From positions 1-6,874 of the forward strand of contig CAAEUW010000056.1 of NCBI GenBank assembly GCA_900759325.1: a stretch of DNA of 6,874 nt. The letters run 5' to 3'. Positions 1-6,796 of the stretch are shown piece by piece. Both the position numbers and the translations under genes were made by a program. Each line of letters opens with the position of its first letter. Position 1 is the first letter of the stretch. This DNA is from an uncultured Peptostreptococcus sp. (GTDB lineage: Bacteria > Bacillota > Clostridia > Peptostreptococcales > Peptostreptococcaceae). The notes under the pieces were generated by a model that had not been told where the DNA came from, did no database searches, and saw only the letters and a program-made list of their open reading frames with translations.

Positions 1-1
1 A

Positions 2-30
2 CATCCATAGCTATAAGTTTGCTATGGATG
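2..30. repeat. Hairpin within left repeat copy
   Basis: CATCCATAGC at 2-11 pairs perfectly with GCTATGGATG at 21-30 around a 9-nt loop, a 10-bp stem. The same hairpin lies in the right copy at 6848-6874, where the window end removes the last two stem bases. It sits about 65 bp inside the presumed IS terminus. Its role is unknown. It has no visible T-run in the available sequence, so I do not call it a terminator. Confidence 0.6.
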
Positions 31-94
31 CTGCCGCATAATTTAATAGATTTTATTGATTTAAATTATCACCAACGTTATTTGACATAGAGCC
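4..94. mobile_element. Left copy of 91-bp inverted repeat; probable IS end (ISL3-like)
   Basis: This stretch is the exact reverse complement of 6784-6874, with no mismatch over 91 bp. Identity stops abruptly at 94/95 (6784/6783), immediately outside a GGCTCT terminus, which is how a transposon end meets its target DNA. Termini beginning GGCTCT followed by a TTGTCAA-like stretch are typical of ISL3-family elements, so that family is my best guess. Identity over 91 bp is far longer than usual IS terminal repeats, so both copies are probably the same end of the same element in opposite orientation. The transposase gene would lie outside the window. A TTGACA hexamer at 82-87 points into the window, but no good -10 follows it here. 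The repeat itself is certain; the IS identity is inferred. Confidence 0.6.
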
Positions 95-160
95 ACAAAT
101 AATTAAGTTCACCCTATCTTTTCATTTTAGCAAATTATAGGAGAACAATAGATTTACCTA

Positions 161-625
161 TTATAGGCTAGTAATATAATTGTAAATCTTTTCGTTACCA
201 ATATCTATATTGCCCGTTTCTAAAAACCTTTCTATGCAATCTACATCCCATTCAGTTAAATATTGAGCGGGTATAGAAAGATTATAGCCACATTCGGCCA
301 ACAAGGTGTTTAGTTTAAAAATACTAGTGTAGTCAGCTTTTTTTGAATAGTAGGAAGGCGCTTTCTGCTTGTGGTATGCTAAGCAGTCATTTTGTATAAG
401 TATAAGGGTTTGTACATACTCCTTGTATGCATCCCTGAAATCCGTTACAGTTATTCCTATTTCATCTAAATAAGCGATCATGGATATATCTTTTAACATA
501 TTATCAGCAAACTTATCTGCTGTTAGTTTCCCAGATATAATTCCTTTCTGGTACTTTCTCAATACTTTTTTTGTGCGGCTATAGATGTCGTAACGATGCT
601 TTAAACTAAGATCCAAAAACTTCAT
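161..625 (-). CDS. Hypothetical protein, 154 aa
   Basis: I do not recognise this protein. It reads as a complete, soluble, cytoplasmic product with no signal peptide or membrane segment. The N-terminal third is basic and helix-like (MKFLDLSLKHRYDIYSRTKK), and the C-terminal part is acidic (around EWDVDCIERFLETGNIDIGN). GTG at 634 and ATG at 631 are in-frame alternatives, but both overlap the Shine-Dalgarno sequence GAGGTGAT at 637-630. That places the start at ATG 625, 8 nt from the GAGG core. It is divergent from the phosphatase gene. A weak possible promoter is TTAACT (678-673), 17 bp, TATTGT (655-650). It ends 66 bp from the left IS-like end, and I see no rho-independent terminator in that gap. 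The good ribosome binding site and clean reading frame argue for a real gene. Confidence 0.7.
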   Translation of the reverse strand: MKFLDLSLKHRYDIYSRTKKVLRKYQKGIISGKLTADKFADNMLKDISMIAYLDEIGITVTDFRDAYKEYVQTLILIQNDCLAYHKQKAPSYYSKKADYTSIFKLNTLLAECGYNLSIPAQYLTEWDVDCIERFLETGNIDIGNEKIYNYITSL

Positions 626-629
626 CCGC

Positions 630-637
630 ATCACCTC
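630..637 (-). promoter_or_regulatory. Ribosome binding site deciding the start of the 154-aa gene
   Basis: On the minus strand this reads GAGGTGAT, an eight-base match to the anti-Shine-Dalgarno complement. It leaves 4 nt (GCGG) before ATG 625 and overlaps the two upstream in-frame candidates (GTG 634, ATG 631), which are therefore unlikely starts. Confidence 0.7.
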
Positions 638-700
638 TACTTTAATTTTACAATAAAAGAATAAAAAAAGCTAGTTAATGATAATAAATAATTTATAAAA

Positions 701-732
701 TTTACTTTTTTTCACTAAAAATGTAGTATAAT
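701..732 (+). promoter_or_regulatory. Probable promoter of the GAF/SpoIIE phosphatase gene
   Basis: A perfect TATAAT lies at 727-732, 30 bp before the start codon, giving a predicted transcription start near 739 and a short leader. The -35 is poor: TTTACT at 701 or TTACTT at 702 would need 19-20 bp spacing. The -10 call is firmer than the -35 call, and an activator may be involved. Confidence 0.5.
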
Positions 733-750
733 AGACTTAATATTGAAGAG

Positions 751-758
751 GGGAGGAG
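751..758 (+). promoter_or_regulatory. Ribosome binding site of the phosphatase gene
   Basis: GGGAGGAG ends 4 nt before ATG 763, with the GGAGG core (752-756) 6 nt away. This favours ATG 763 over the next in-frame ATG at 781. Confidence 0.75.
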
Positions 759-762
759 TAAT

Positions 763-2532
763 ATGCGTAATATTGAGAGAATGAAAAACCTTGTTGAGAT
801 TACAAAGATAGTGACAAGTGCAGATAGTTTTTACGATGTCAAAGACTTGATTATTAGCAAGATGCTTAACGTTGTACATCCAACCAAAGCTTGTGTAAAC
901 CTTTTTTATGGAAATGACTATAATTATGCACACTTAGTTTGCTCTGCAACCCTTGAGTACATACCTCAACTTTTTAAGCCAGATAAAAAATATGGTGTTA
1001 AGATAGACTTTGATATATATCCGGACTATATACATGAGGCTGTAAAAGAACAGAAGGTCGTTATTGTAGAAAATATTTTTGAAGACCCTAGGGCAGCTAA
1101 AGAAATAGAGCTTGCAACTAGTGAAAATTATGTTGGAAGGGCAGTTTTTCCTTTTGTAATAAATCGTAAGACAGTAGGCTTTATGACTTGTTACCTAAGC
1201 GAAAGTGATGTTTTAACTGACGATGATATAGACTTCATTACTCAGGTAGCTTCGCTTATGACCCTGTCAATTTCTATTACACAAAAAAATAATGGGATTA
1301 ATAAGCTTATAAACAAGCTGAGAAAATCAATTACAAGCGTGAATAAGGCTTCGAAGCAGCTCTATTCTACTAAGGATATGCATAACTATCTTACTAGGAT
1401 GGCAAGCATACTTAAGAATAGTACAAACAGTTCATCCTGTTTGTTGAATGTATACCACCTTGATAATAAGGGGGATATAGTGGGCCAAAAATTAAGTATA
1501 GTTCAACCCGCTAGCGAATCCAACTTTATGAATAAATTGATTCCAGAGGTAATAAGGCAAAACAAGATGTCTGCCTTTGGTGAAAGTGATTACCTAGGTG
1601 AGACGAATGATAAGGGAATTAGATATTATCTTTACTATAAGTTTATAATAGATTCAAAGACCCAGCTAATCCTATGGTGTATAAGCGACAATAAATACAC
1701 TAAGGACGACCAGAATACACTTTCAGCTATATCTAAGCAGATAGGTATGAGTATGCAATCCTACGAGTATACGCTTAATTATGAAAAACATAGGTCTATA
1801 GATAATGATCTTAATGTTTTGAAGCAGCAGCAAGAACTGATAATGAAACAAAATAACGTTAAAACAGTTAATGGTAAGGATATTTTCTACTATCATAAGC
1901 CAGCCAAGGTAGTTGGGGGAGACTTTCACTATGCGATTGAAACTAATGAAAAAATAGTATTTATAATTGCCGATGTAATGGGACATGGTATTATATCTAA
2001 CTATATTGTTGCGATCATGAAGGGGGCCTTTAATGTCTTACTTAGCTATGTTAAAAGCCCAGCTGAGCTTTTAACAAAGATGAATAAGTTCCTTTATGAC
2101 GAATTCGATAAGATGGGGGTTTATTCAACCGCTCTAGTAGGAACTATTAGTAAGCATGAAAGATTAATGACCATAGCTAATGCTGGCCACTATCTTCCTA
2201 TATTAGTTGACCTGGACAACAAGCCTATGGGCTATGAAGAGGATAAAAAGGGTATACCAGTTGGAATCTTAGATGACACAAAGTATGAAAATATGAAAAT
2301 AAATATTAAGAACCTGAAGGGGCTACTTCTTTTTACTGATGGTATAATTGAACTTAAAAATTCTAAGGGAGAAGAGTTTGGTCTATCAAGGCTAGAAAAA
2401 TTTTTTGTAGAGCATATTGATGATAAGAAGGAGCTTTTCTTGGACTTACTTGACAGGGCAATTAAAGAACACACCTTCGATGAAGATAAGAGTGATGATA
2501 TACTCCTTGTCACAATAAAACCATCGACTTAA
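763..2532 (+). CDS. GAF-domain SpoIIE/RsbU-type serine/threonine phosphatase (PPM family)
   Basis: This is a 589-residue cytoplasmic signalling phosphatase with no membrane segment. Residues 1-172 look like a GAF sensor domain, ending in an FVINRKTVGFMTCY-type strand and a helix. Residues about 195-335 may be a second, divergent GAF domain, and 338-365 is a polar, helix-prone linker. The SpoIIE-type PP2C domain fills about 371-587. Its metal and catalytic motifs are all visible: GGDF (D387), IADVMGHG (D404), NAGHYLP (474-476 core), GIPVG (497-501), LLFTDG (D526) and SDDILLV (D578/D579). The common Ser or Thr of DVSGHG is Met here. Family members dephosphorylate a serine on STAS-domain anti-anti-sigma factors, which releases a sigma factor. 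The GAF domain would sense a small ligand, which I cannot name. No RsbV, RsbW or sigma-factor gene is nearby. It has its own promoter and terminator, so it appears monocistronic. Confidence 0.88.
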   Translation: MRNIERMKNLVEITKIVTSADSFYDVKDLIISKMLNVVHPTKACVNLFYGNDYNYAHLVCSATLEYIPQLFKPDKKYGVKIDFDIYPDYIHEAVKEQKVVIVENIFEDPRAAKEIELATSENYVGRAVFPFVINRKTVGFMTCYLSESDVLTDDDIDFITQVASLMTLSISITQKNNGINKLINKLRKSITSVNKASKQLYSTKDMHNYLTRMASILKNSTNSSSCLLNVYHLDNKGDIVGQKLSIVQPASESNFMNKLIPEVIRQNKMSAFGESDYLGETNDKGIRYYLYYKFIIDSKTQLILWCISDNKYTKDDQNTLSAISKQIGMSMQSYEYTLNYEKHRSIDNDLNVLKQQQELIMKQNNVKTVNGKDIFYYHKPAKVVGGDFHYAIETNEKIVFIIADVMGHGIISNYIVAIMKGAFNVLLSYVKSPAELLTKMNKFLYDEFDKMGVYSTALVGTISKHERLMTIANAGHYLPILVDLDNKPMGYEEDKKGIPVGILDDTKYENMKINIKNLKGLLLFTDGIIELKNSKGEEFGLSRLEKFFVEHIDDKKELFLDLLDRAIKEHTFDEDKSDDILLVTIKPST

Positions 2533-2568
2533 ATTGAATATTTGAATTTATTTTATTCAATTTCAAAT
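2531..2568 (+). repeat. AT-rich inverted repeat at the phosphatase stop codon
   Basis: AAATTGAATA (2531-2540) pairs perfectly with TATTCAATTT (2554-2563). A competing pairing joins ATTTGAA (2540-2546) with TTCAAAT (2562-2568). No T-run follows, so it is more likely a weak 3' mRNA structure than a terminator. It could also arise by chance in such AT-rich DNA. Confidence 0.35.
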
Positions 2569-2613
2569 GAGATATGGATTATTAATTGAGAAATAAAAAA
2601 TAAAATAATAGTT

Positions 2614-2655
2614 AAAAACAAGTTAATTGTTTAACACCAATTAGCTTGTTTTTTT
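2614..2655 (+). terminator. Rho-independent terminator after the phosphatase gene
   Basis: The left arm (2614-2629, ending AAGTTAATTG) pairs with the right arm starting at 2638 (CAATTAGCTT), with a single T-G wobble and an 8-nt loop. The right arm runs into seven consecutive Ts (2649-2655). The A-tract before the stem could give some activity on the other strand. It separates the phosphatase from nifJ transcriptionally. Confidence 0.85.
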
Positions 2656-2791
2656 ATGAAAAAAATGGGAATAACTAATATGATTAGAAATATTACAACA
2701 ATATATTTAAAATTATTAGTGAAAAGTTGTTTTAGATTCAATGAGAGAAAGCCCTAAACACTATATAAACAAGGTATTAAATTTAATATGC

Positions 2792-2816
2792 TTATAGACA
2801 TTTTGAATGTCTATAA
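2792..2816. promoter_or_regulatory. Perfect palindrome upstream of the nifJ promoter; candidate operator
   Basis: TTATAGACATT (2792-2802) and AATGTCTATAA (2806-2816) are perfect inverted 11-bp arms around a TTG centre. A third partial copy, ATAGACA, recurs at 2817-2823. The palindrome ends 27 bp before the nifJ -35 box, a position suited to an activator or other dimeric regulator. It has no T-run, so it does not look like a terminator. The symmetry is certain; the regulatory role is inferred and I do not recognise the motif. Confidence 0.5.
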
Positions 2817-2843
2817 ATAGACAAATGAATTTTTATTATTAAG

Positions 2844-2872
2844 TTGATTTTTTGGTTTTTTTTTAGTATAAT
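2844..2872 (+). promoter_or_regulatory. nifJ promoter, sigma-A type
   Basis: TTGATT (2844-2849), an ideal 17-bp spacer and a perfect TATAAT (2867-2872) predict transcription starting near 2879. This is the best promoter in the window and is consistent with high expression of the oxidoreductase. It leaves a leader of about 230 nt before the start codon. Confidence 0.75.
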
Positions 2873-2896
2873 GAGTCTAAACGATTAGAAGCCTAC

Positions 2897-2917
2897 GAAA
2901 ACTTTAAAAAAGTTTTC
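2897..2917 (+). repeat. Stem-loop near the 5' end of the nifJ transcript
   Basis: GAAAACTTT (2897-2905) pairs perfectly with AAAGTTTTC (2909-2917) around an AAA loop. It lies about 18 nt after the predicted transcription start. Such a 5' hairpin could stabilise the mRNA. No U-tract follows, so I do not call it an attenuator. Confidence 0.45.
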
Positions 2918-3097
2918 CTAAGCATACCAATTGTGAATTTTATTAATTAATTTAGTATACACTATTTTTTTGTTTTTCTATTATCAAATGCGACTAGTAT
3001 ATAACTTATTTATATAGTTTACATTAATGATGGTAAAGACAGTTTTAGTGTATTCCATATTGTATACAAGAAACAATATACTTATTCTTATTTTCTT

Positions 3098-3104
3098 AAG
3101 GAGG
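3098..3104 (+). promoter_or_regulatory. Ribosome binding site of nifJ
   Basis: AAGGAGG is a full Shine-Dalgarno match, 6 nt before ATG 3111. It fixes the start there. The reading frame is open for 28 further codons upstream, to ATG 3027, but that ATG has no ribosome binding site. Confidence 0.9.
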
Positions 3105-3110
3105 AAAAAA

Positions 3111-6100
3111 ATGGCTAAATTTATGAAAACAGTTGATGGAAATACAGCTGCTGCTCATGTATCTTATAGTTTTACAGATGTAGCTGCTATATATCCAATT
3201 ACTCCATCATCTACAATGGCAGAAGTTGTTGATGAATGGGCATCACAGGGTAGAAAGAACATATTTGGACAGGTTGTAGAGGTTGTAGAAATGCAGTCTG
3301 AAGGTGGAGCAGCTGGTGCTTTCCACGGTTCATTGGCATCAGGTGCGCTTACTTCTACTTACACTGCATCTCAGGGTCTACTATTAATGTTACCTAACAT
3401 GTACAAGTGTGCAGGTGAATTACTACCGGGTGTATTCCACGTATCTGCAAGAGCACTTGCGGCTCAGGCACTATCAATATTCGGTGACCATCAGGACGTT
3501 ATGTCTGCTAGAATGACAGGATGTTGTTTACTAGCTTCAGGTTCAGTACAGGAAGTTGCCGATATAGCTCCAGTAGCTCACTATGCAGCTATTGAAGGTA
3601 GACTACCATTCATACATTTCTTTGATGGTTTTAGAACGTCTCACGAAATACAGAAGGTAGAATTATTTGAAAATGAAGACTATGCTAAGTTATTAAACTT
3701 CGATGCAGTAAAGGACTTTAGAGATAGGGCTCTTTCTCCAAATTCTCCAGTAACTAGAGGTACTGCTCAGAACCCTGATATTTACTTCCAGACTAGAGAA
3801 GCGTCTAACAAGTACTATGACAACATGATTGGTATAGTTGAAAAGTACATGGATAAGATGTCAGAAATGACAGGAAGAAAACACAGCCTATTTGACTACT
3901 ATGGTGCTGAAGATGCTAAGTATGTAATGGTTGCTATGGGTTCTGTTACAGAAGCTGCTGAAGAATTAATAGACGTACTAAATGCTAATGGTGGTAAGTA
4001 TGGTATGGTTAAGGTTCACCTTTATAGACCATTCTCTCAGGACCACTTCCTAGCAGCTATGCCTAAAACAGTAGAAAGAATTGTTGTTCTAGATAGAACT
4101 AAGGAACCAGGTGCTAATGGAGAACCTCTATACCTTGACGTAAGAGATATCTATTATGGAAAAGAAAATGCTCCTATGATAATAGGTGGTAGATACGGTC
4201 TAGGTTCTAAGGATACTATACCAACTGACCTATTGGCAGCGTTTGAAAACTTAACTTCTGACCAGCCAAAGGATAGATTTACCCTAAGCATTGTTGACGA
4301 TGTAACTCATCACTCAATCAAGGCTAGCAAGGAAGTTAGAATAGCTCATCCAGGAACAGTAAGATGTAAGTTCTGGGGTCTAGGTTCTGATGGTACTGTA
4401 GGTGCTAACAAGCAGGCTATAAAGATCATCGGTGACAACACTAACAAGTATGTACAGGCATACTTCGACTACGACTCTAAGAAGTCTGGTGGTATAACTA
4501 TGTCTCACTTAAGATTTGGTGATACTCCAATTAGATCAACTTACCTATTAGATGAAGCTGATTACATTGCATGTCATAAGCAGAGCTATGTACACCAGTA
4601 TGATGTAATCAAGGGATTAAGAAAGGGTGGTACATTTGTACTTAACACTATCTGGTCTCCAGAAGAATTAGATACACACCTACCAGCTGCTCTTAAGAGA
4701 TATATAGCTAGAAATGAAATTGAATTCTATACTCTTGATGCTGTAAATATAGCTAAGGAAATAGGACTAGGAAATAGAATAAACATGATCTGTCAGTCAG
4801 CATTCTTCAAGTTGGCAGATATCATACCAGTAGATGATGCTGTTGCTTACTTAAAGGATTCTATAAAGAAGACTTATGGTAAGAAGGGTGACAAGATTGT
4901 TAGCATGAATAACGAAGCAGTTGAAAAGGGTATAAATGCCCTAGTTAAGATTGATGTCCCAGCTGCTTGGGCTGATGCAGTTGATGAAGCTGAATTAGCT
5001 ACTATAGGTGAACCAGAATTCATCAAGAACATACTTAGACCGATGACAGCAGTTGAAGGTAACTCTTTACCAGTATCTGCATTCAATGGTCGTGAAGATG
5101 GTCATTTCCCTCAGGGTACTGCAGCATATGAAAAGAGATGTATAGCTGTTGACGTTCCTGAATGGCAGATAGATAACTGTATCCAGTGTAACCAGTGTTC
5201 ATTAGTATGTCCTCACGCTGCAATAAGACCATTCCTATTAACAGAAGAAGAAGCTGCTAATGCACCAGAAGGATTTGAAACTAAAAAGGCTGCTGGTAAG
5301 GGTCTTGAAGGCCTACAGTACAGAATCCAGGTATCAGCTATGGACTGTACAGGATGTGGTAACTGTGCTGACATTTGTCCAGCGAAGACTAAGGCCTTAA
5401 TCATGAAGCCTATGGAAGAACAGATGGAAGCTCAGGAAGCTAACTGGTACTTTGCAACTGACTTTGAAAAGGTATCAGCTAAGCCAAATGTTATGGAACC
5501 AACTACAATTAAGGGATCACAGTTCAGACAGCCACTTCTTGAGTTCTCAGGTGCATGTGCAGGTTGTGGTGAAACAGCTTACATGAAGCTTGTAACTCAG
5601 TTGTTTGGACCAAGAATGATGGTTGCCAATGCTACAGGTTGTTCATCAATCTGGGGTGCGTCAGCTCCATCAACACCTTACACAATTAACCACGAAGGTA
5701 AGGGTCCATCATGGGCAAATTCATTGTTCGAAGATAATGCTGAATACGGATATGGTATGTATCTAGGTGTTAAGCAGTTAAGAAATAGAGTTAAGTCATT
5801 AGCTGAAGAGTTAGTAGGTCTAGCTCCAGAAGCTGACAAGGCAATAGTAAATGACTACCTAGCTAATATGTTCAATGGTGATACTACAGTTGCTACAAGT
5901 GAAGCATTTGAAGGTCTAGTTGACAAGTATGTAGCAGAAGGTAAGTTCACAGAAGTTACTAGCCAGCTAGCTGAATTAAAGGATTACTTTGTTAAGAGAT
6001 CAAACTGGATCCTTGGTGGAGACGGTTGGGCATACGACATCGGTTACGGTGGTCTTGACCATGTTCTTGCTTCTGGTGAAGACATCAACGTATTGGTATT

Positions 6101-6644
6101 CGATACAGAAGTTTACTCTAATACAGGTGGACAGGCTTCAAAGGCTACTCCAGTAGCCGCTATGGCTAAGTTTGCTGCAGCTGGTAAGAGATCAAAGAAG
6201 AAAGACCTTGGTATGATGGCTGCAACTTACGGTAACGTATATGTTGCTCAGGTTGCGATTGGTGCTGACAAAAACCAGGTACTTAAGGCTATCATAGAAG
6301 CTGAAAAGCACAATGGTCCATCTCTAATAATAGCTTATGCTCCATGTATCAACCATGGTATTAGAAAGGGTATGGGTAAATCAGTAGAAAACGAAGCTGA
6401 TGCAGTTAAGTGCGGATACTGGCACCTATACAGATTCAACCCAGAGCTTAAGGCTGAAGGAAAGAATCCATTCATTCTTGATTCTAAGGAACCAACTGAG
6501 TCATTCAGAGAATTCATCATGGGTCAGAACAGATATGCTTCAATAGCTAAGATGTTCCCAGAAGAAAGTGAAGAACTATTCGCTCTTGCTGAACAGAATG
6601 CTAAAGAAAGATACGAAGGCTACAAGGCTTTAGCAGACAGATAA
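3111..6644 (+). CDS. nifJ: Pyruvate:ferredoxin (flavodoxin) oxidoreductase, single-chain
   Basis: This 1177-residue cytoplasmic enzyme converts pyruvate and CoA to acetyl-CoA, CO2 and reduced ferredoxin. It links fermentation to hydrogen production or other ferredoxin-driven steps. Domain order matches the family. The N-terminal thiamine-pyrophosphate (TPP) pyrimidine domain has YPITPSS (T31), E64 and R114, at the same positions as the catalytic residues of the Desulfovibrio africanus enzyme. A transketolase-C-like domain and the CoA domain (about 420-630) follow. The ferredoxin domain has two [4Fe-4S] motifs: C690, C693, C696, C700 and C746, C749, C752, C756. The TPP-binding domain has GDG at 970-972 and N1004. 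The proximal-cluster ligands are C815, C818, C843 and C1079. No key residue is missing. It lacks the roughly 60-residue C-terminal extension of the D. africanus enzyme. Codon use is strongly biased: all 35 Gln codons are CAG. It appears monocistronic. Confidence 0.97.
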   Translation: MAKFMKTVDGNTAAAHVSYSFTDVAAIYPITPSSTMAEVVDEWASQGRKNIFGQVVEVVEMQSEGGAAGAFHGSLASGALTSTYTASQGLLLMLPNMYKCAGELLPGVFHVSARALAAQALSIFGDHQDVMSARMTGCCLLASGSVQEVADIAPVAHYAAIEGRLPFIHFFDGFRTSHEIQKVELFENEDYAKLLNFDAVKDFRDRALSPNSPVTRGTAQNPDIYFQTREASNKYYDNMIGIVEKYMDKMSEMTGRKHSLFDYYGAEDAKYVMVAMGSVTEAAEELIDVLNANGGKYGMVKVHLYRPFSQDHFLAAMPKTVERIVVLDRTKEPGANGEPLYLDVRDIYYGKENAPMIIGGRYGLGSKDTIPTDLLAAFENLTSDQPKDRFTLSIVDDVTHHSIKASKEVRIAHPGTVRCKFWGLGSDGTVGANKQAIKIIGDNTNKYVQAYFDYDSKKSGGITMSHLRFGDTPIRSTYLLDEADYIACHKQSYVHQYDVIKGLRKGGTFVLNTIWSPEELDTHLPAALKRYIARNEIEFYTLDAVNIAKEIGLGNRINMICQSAFFKLADIIPVDDAVAYLKDSIKKTYGKKGDKIVSMNNEAVEKGINALVKIDVPAAWADAVDEAELATIGEPEFIKNILRPMTAVEGNSLPVSAFNGREDGHFPQGTAAYEKRCIAVDVPEWQIDNCIQCNQCSLVCPHAAIRPFLLTEEEAANAPEGFETKKAAGKGLEGLQYRIQVSAMDCTGCGNCADICPAKTKALIMKPMEEQMEAQEANWYFATDFEKVSAKPNVMEPTTIKGSQFRQPLLEFSGACAGCGETAYMKLVTQLFGPRMMVANATGCSSIWGASAPSTPYTINHEGKGPSWANSLFEDNAEYGYGMYLGVKQLRNRVKSLAEELVGLAPEADKAIVNDYLANMFNGDTTVATSEAFEGLVDKYVAEGKFTEVTSQLAELKDYFVKRSNWILGGDGWAYDIGYGGLDHVLASGEDINVLVFDTEVYSNTGGQASKATPVAAMAKFAAAGKRSKKKDLGMMAATYGNVYVAQVAIGADKNQVLKAIIEAEKHNGPSLIIAYAPCINHGIRKGMGKSVENEADAVKCGYWHLYRFNPELKAEGKNPFILDSKEPTESFREFIMGQNRYASIAKMFPEESEELFALAEQNAKERYEGYKALADR

Positions 6645-6686
6645 GAATAAGTATACATAAAATGAGACTTGCATAAGCGGGTTTCA

Positions 6687-6742
6687 AGAAGATGGAGACT
6701 GGAAATTTCAGCTTTGAAATTCCAGTCTCCTATCTTTTTATC
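6687..6742 (+). terminator. Rho-independent terminator of nifJ
   Basis: GGAGACTGGAA (6694-6704) pairs with TTCCAGTCTCC (6720-6730), giving 11 perfect base pairs. One bulged A is followed by five more pairs and a GCTT loop. A second zone below the stem pairs 6687-6693 with 6732-6738. The T-rich tail TATCTTTTTATCTT starts at 6731. It lies 50 bp after the stop codon. On the opposite strand the tail is only moderately T-rich, so any bidirectional activity would be weaker. Confidence 0.88.
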
Positions 6743-6766
6743 TTCAATGGAGTACAAAGTCTTCTA

Positions 6767-6796
6767 GTTATAAGGGAATTTTCGGCTCTATGTCAA
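6767..6796 (-). promoter_or_regulatory. Possible outward hybrid promoter at the right IS-like end
   Basis: Read on the minus strand, TTGACA (6796-6791) lies inside the repeat, then 18 bp, then TATAAC (6772-6767) in the flanking DNA. That is a consensus -35 with a five-of-six -10. Transcription would start near 6760 and run antisense through the nifJ terminator toward its 3' end. The pattern of an IS-borne -35 completed by a host -10 is well known. Activity here is inferred. Confidence 0.45.

Larger units (their letters stand above)
2879..3110 (+). other. Long AT-rich 5' leader of nifJ
   Basis: Assuming the promoter at 2844-2872, about 230 nt are transcribed before ATG 3111. The leader holds a stem-loop at 2897-2917 and a weaker 7-bp AT stem (ATATTGT 3057-3063 with ACAATAT 3073-3079) 18 nt before the Shine-Dalgarno sequence. 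No known riboswitch class is recognisable and there is no terminator-like T-run after either stem. A second weak promoter-like pair (TTGTGA 2931, TATACA 2956, 19-bp spacing) could give a shorter leader. The region could also simply be spacer. Confidence 0.4.

Noticed and set aside
134..167. Direct repeat ATTATAGG at 134-141 and 160-167 near the end of the 154-aa gene.
   Set aside because: Two 8-bp copies in AT-rich DNA are easily due to chance. They do not abut the IS-like end, so they are not a target duplication.
2232..2513. A 93-codon minus-strand reading frame inside the phosphatase gene.
   Set aside because: It is Ser-rich, lacks a ribosome binding site and lies opposite conserved SpoIIE-domain motifs, so it is a shadow of the real gene. 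The same applies to the other minus-strand frames inside the phosphatase and nifJ genes.
2665..2757. A 30-codon plus-strand reading frame in the gap between the phosphatase gene and nifJ.
   Set aside because: It has no Shine-Dalgarno sequence, starts 10 bp after a terminator T-run and has only AT-driven composition. A chance frame is more likely.
2931..2950. TTGTGAA-containing stretch resembling half of a Rex (redox) operator in the nifJ leader.
   Set aside because: Only one half-site is present. The expected inverted half at the right spacing does not match.
3027..3110. A 28-codon in-frame extension of nifJ to an upstream ATG.
   Set aside because: There is no ribosome binding site before 3027. 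A perfect AAGGAGG precedes ATG 3111, and residue positions counted from 3111 match the known catalytic Thr31, Glu64 and Arg114 of the family.
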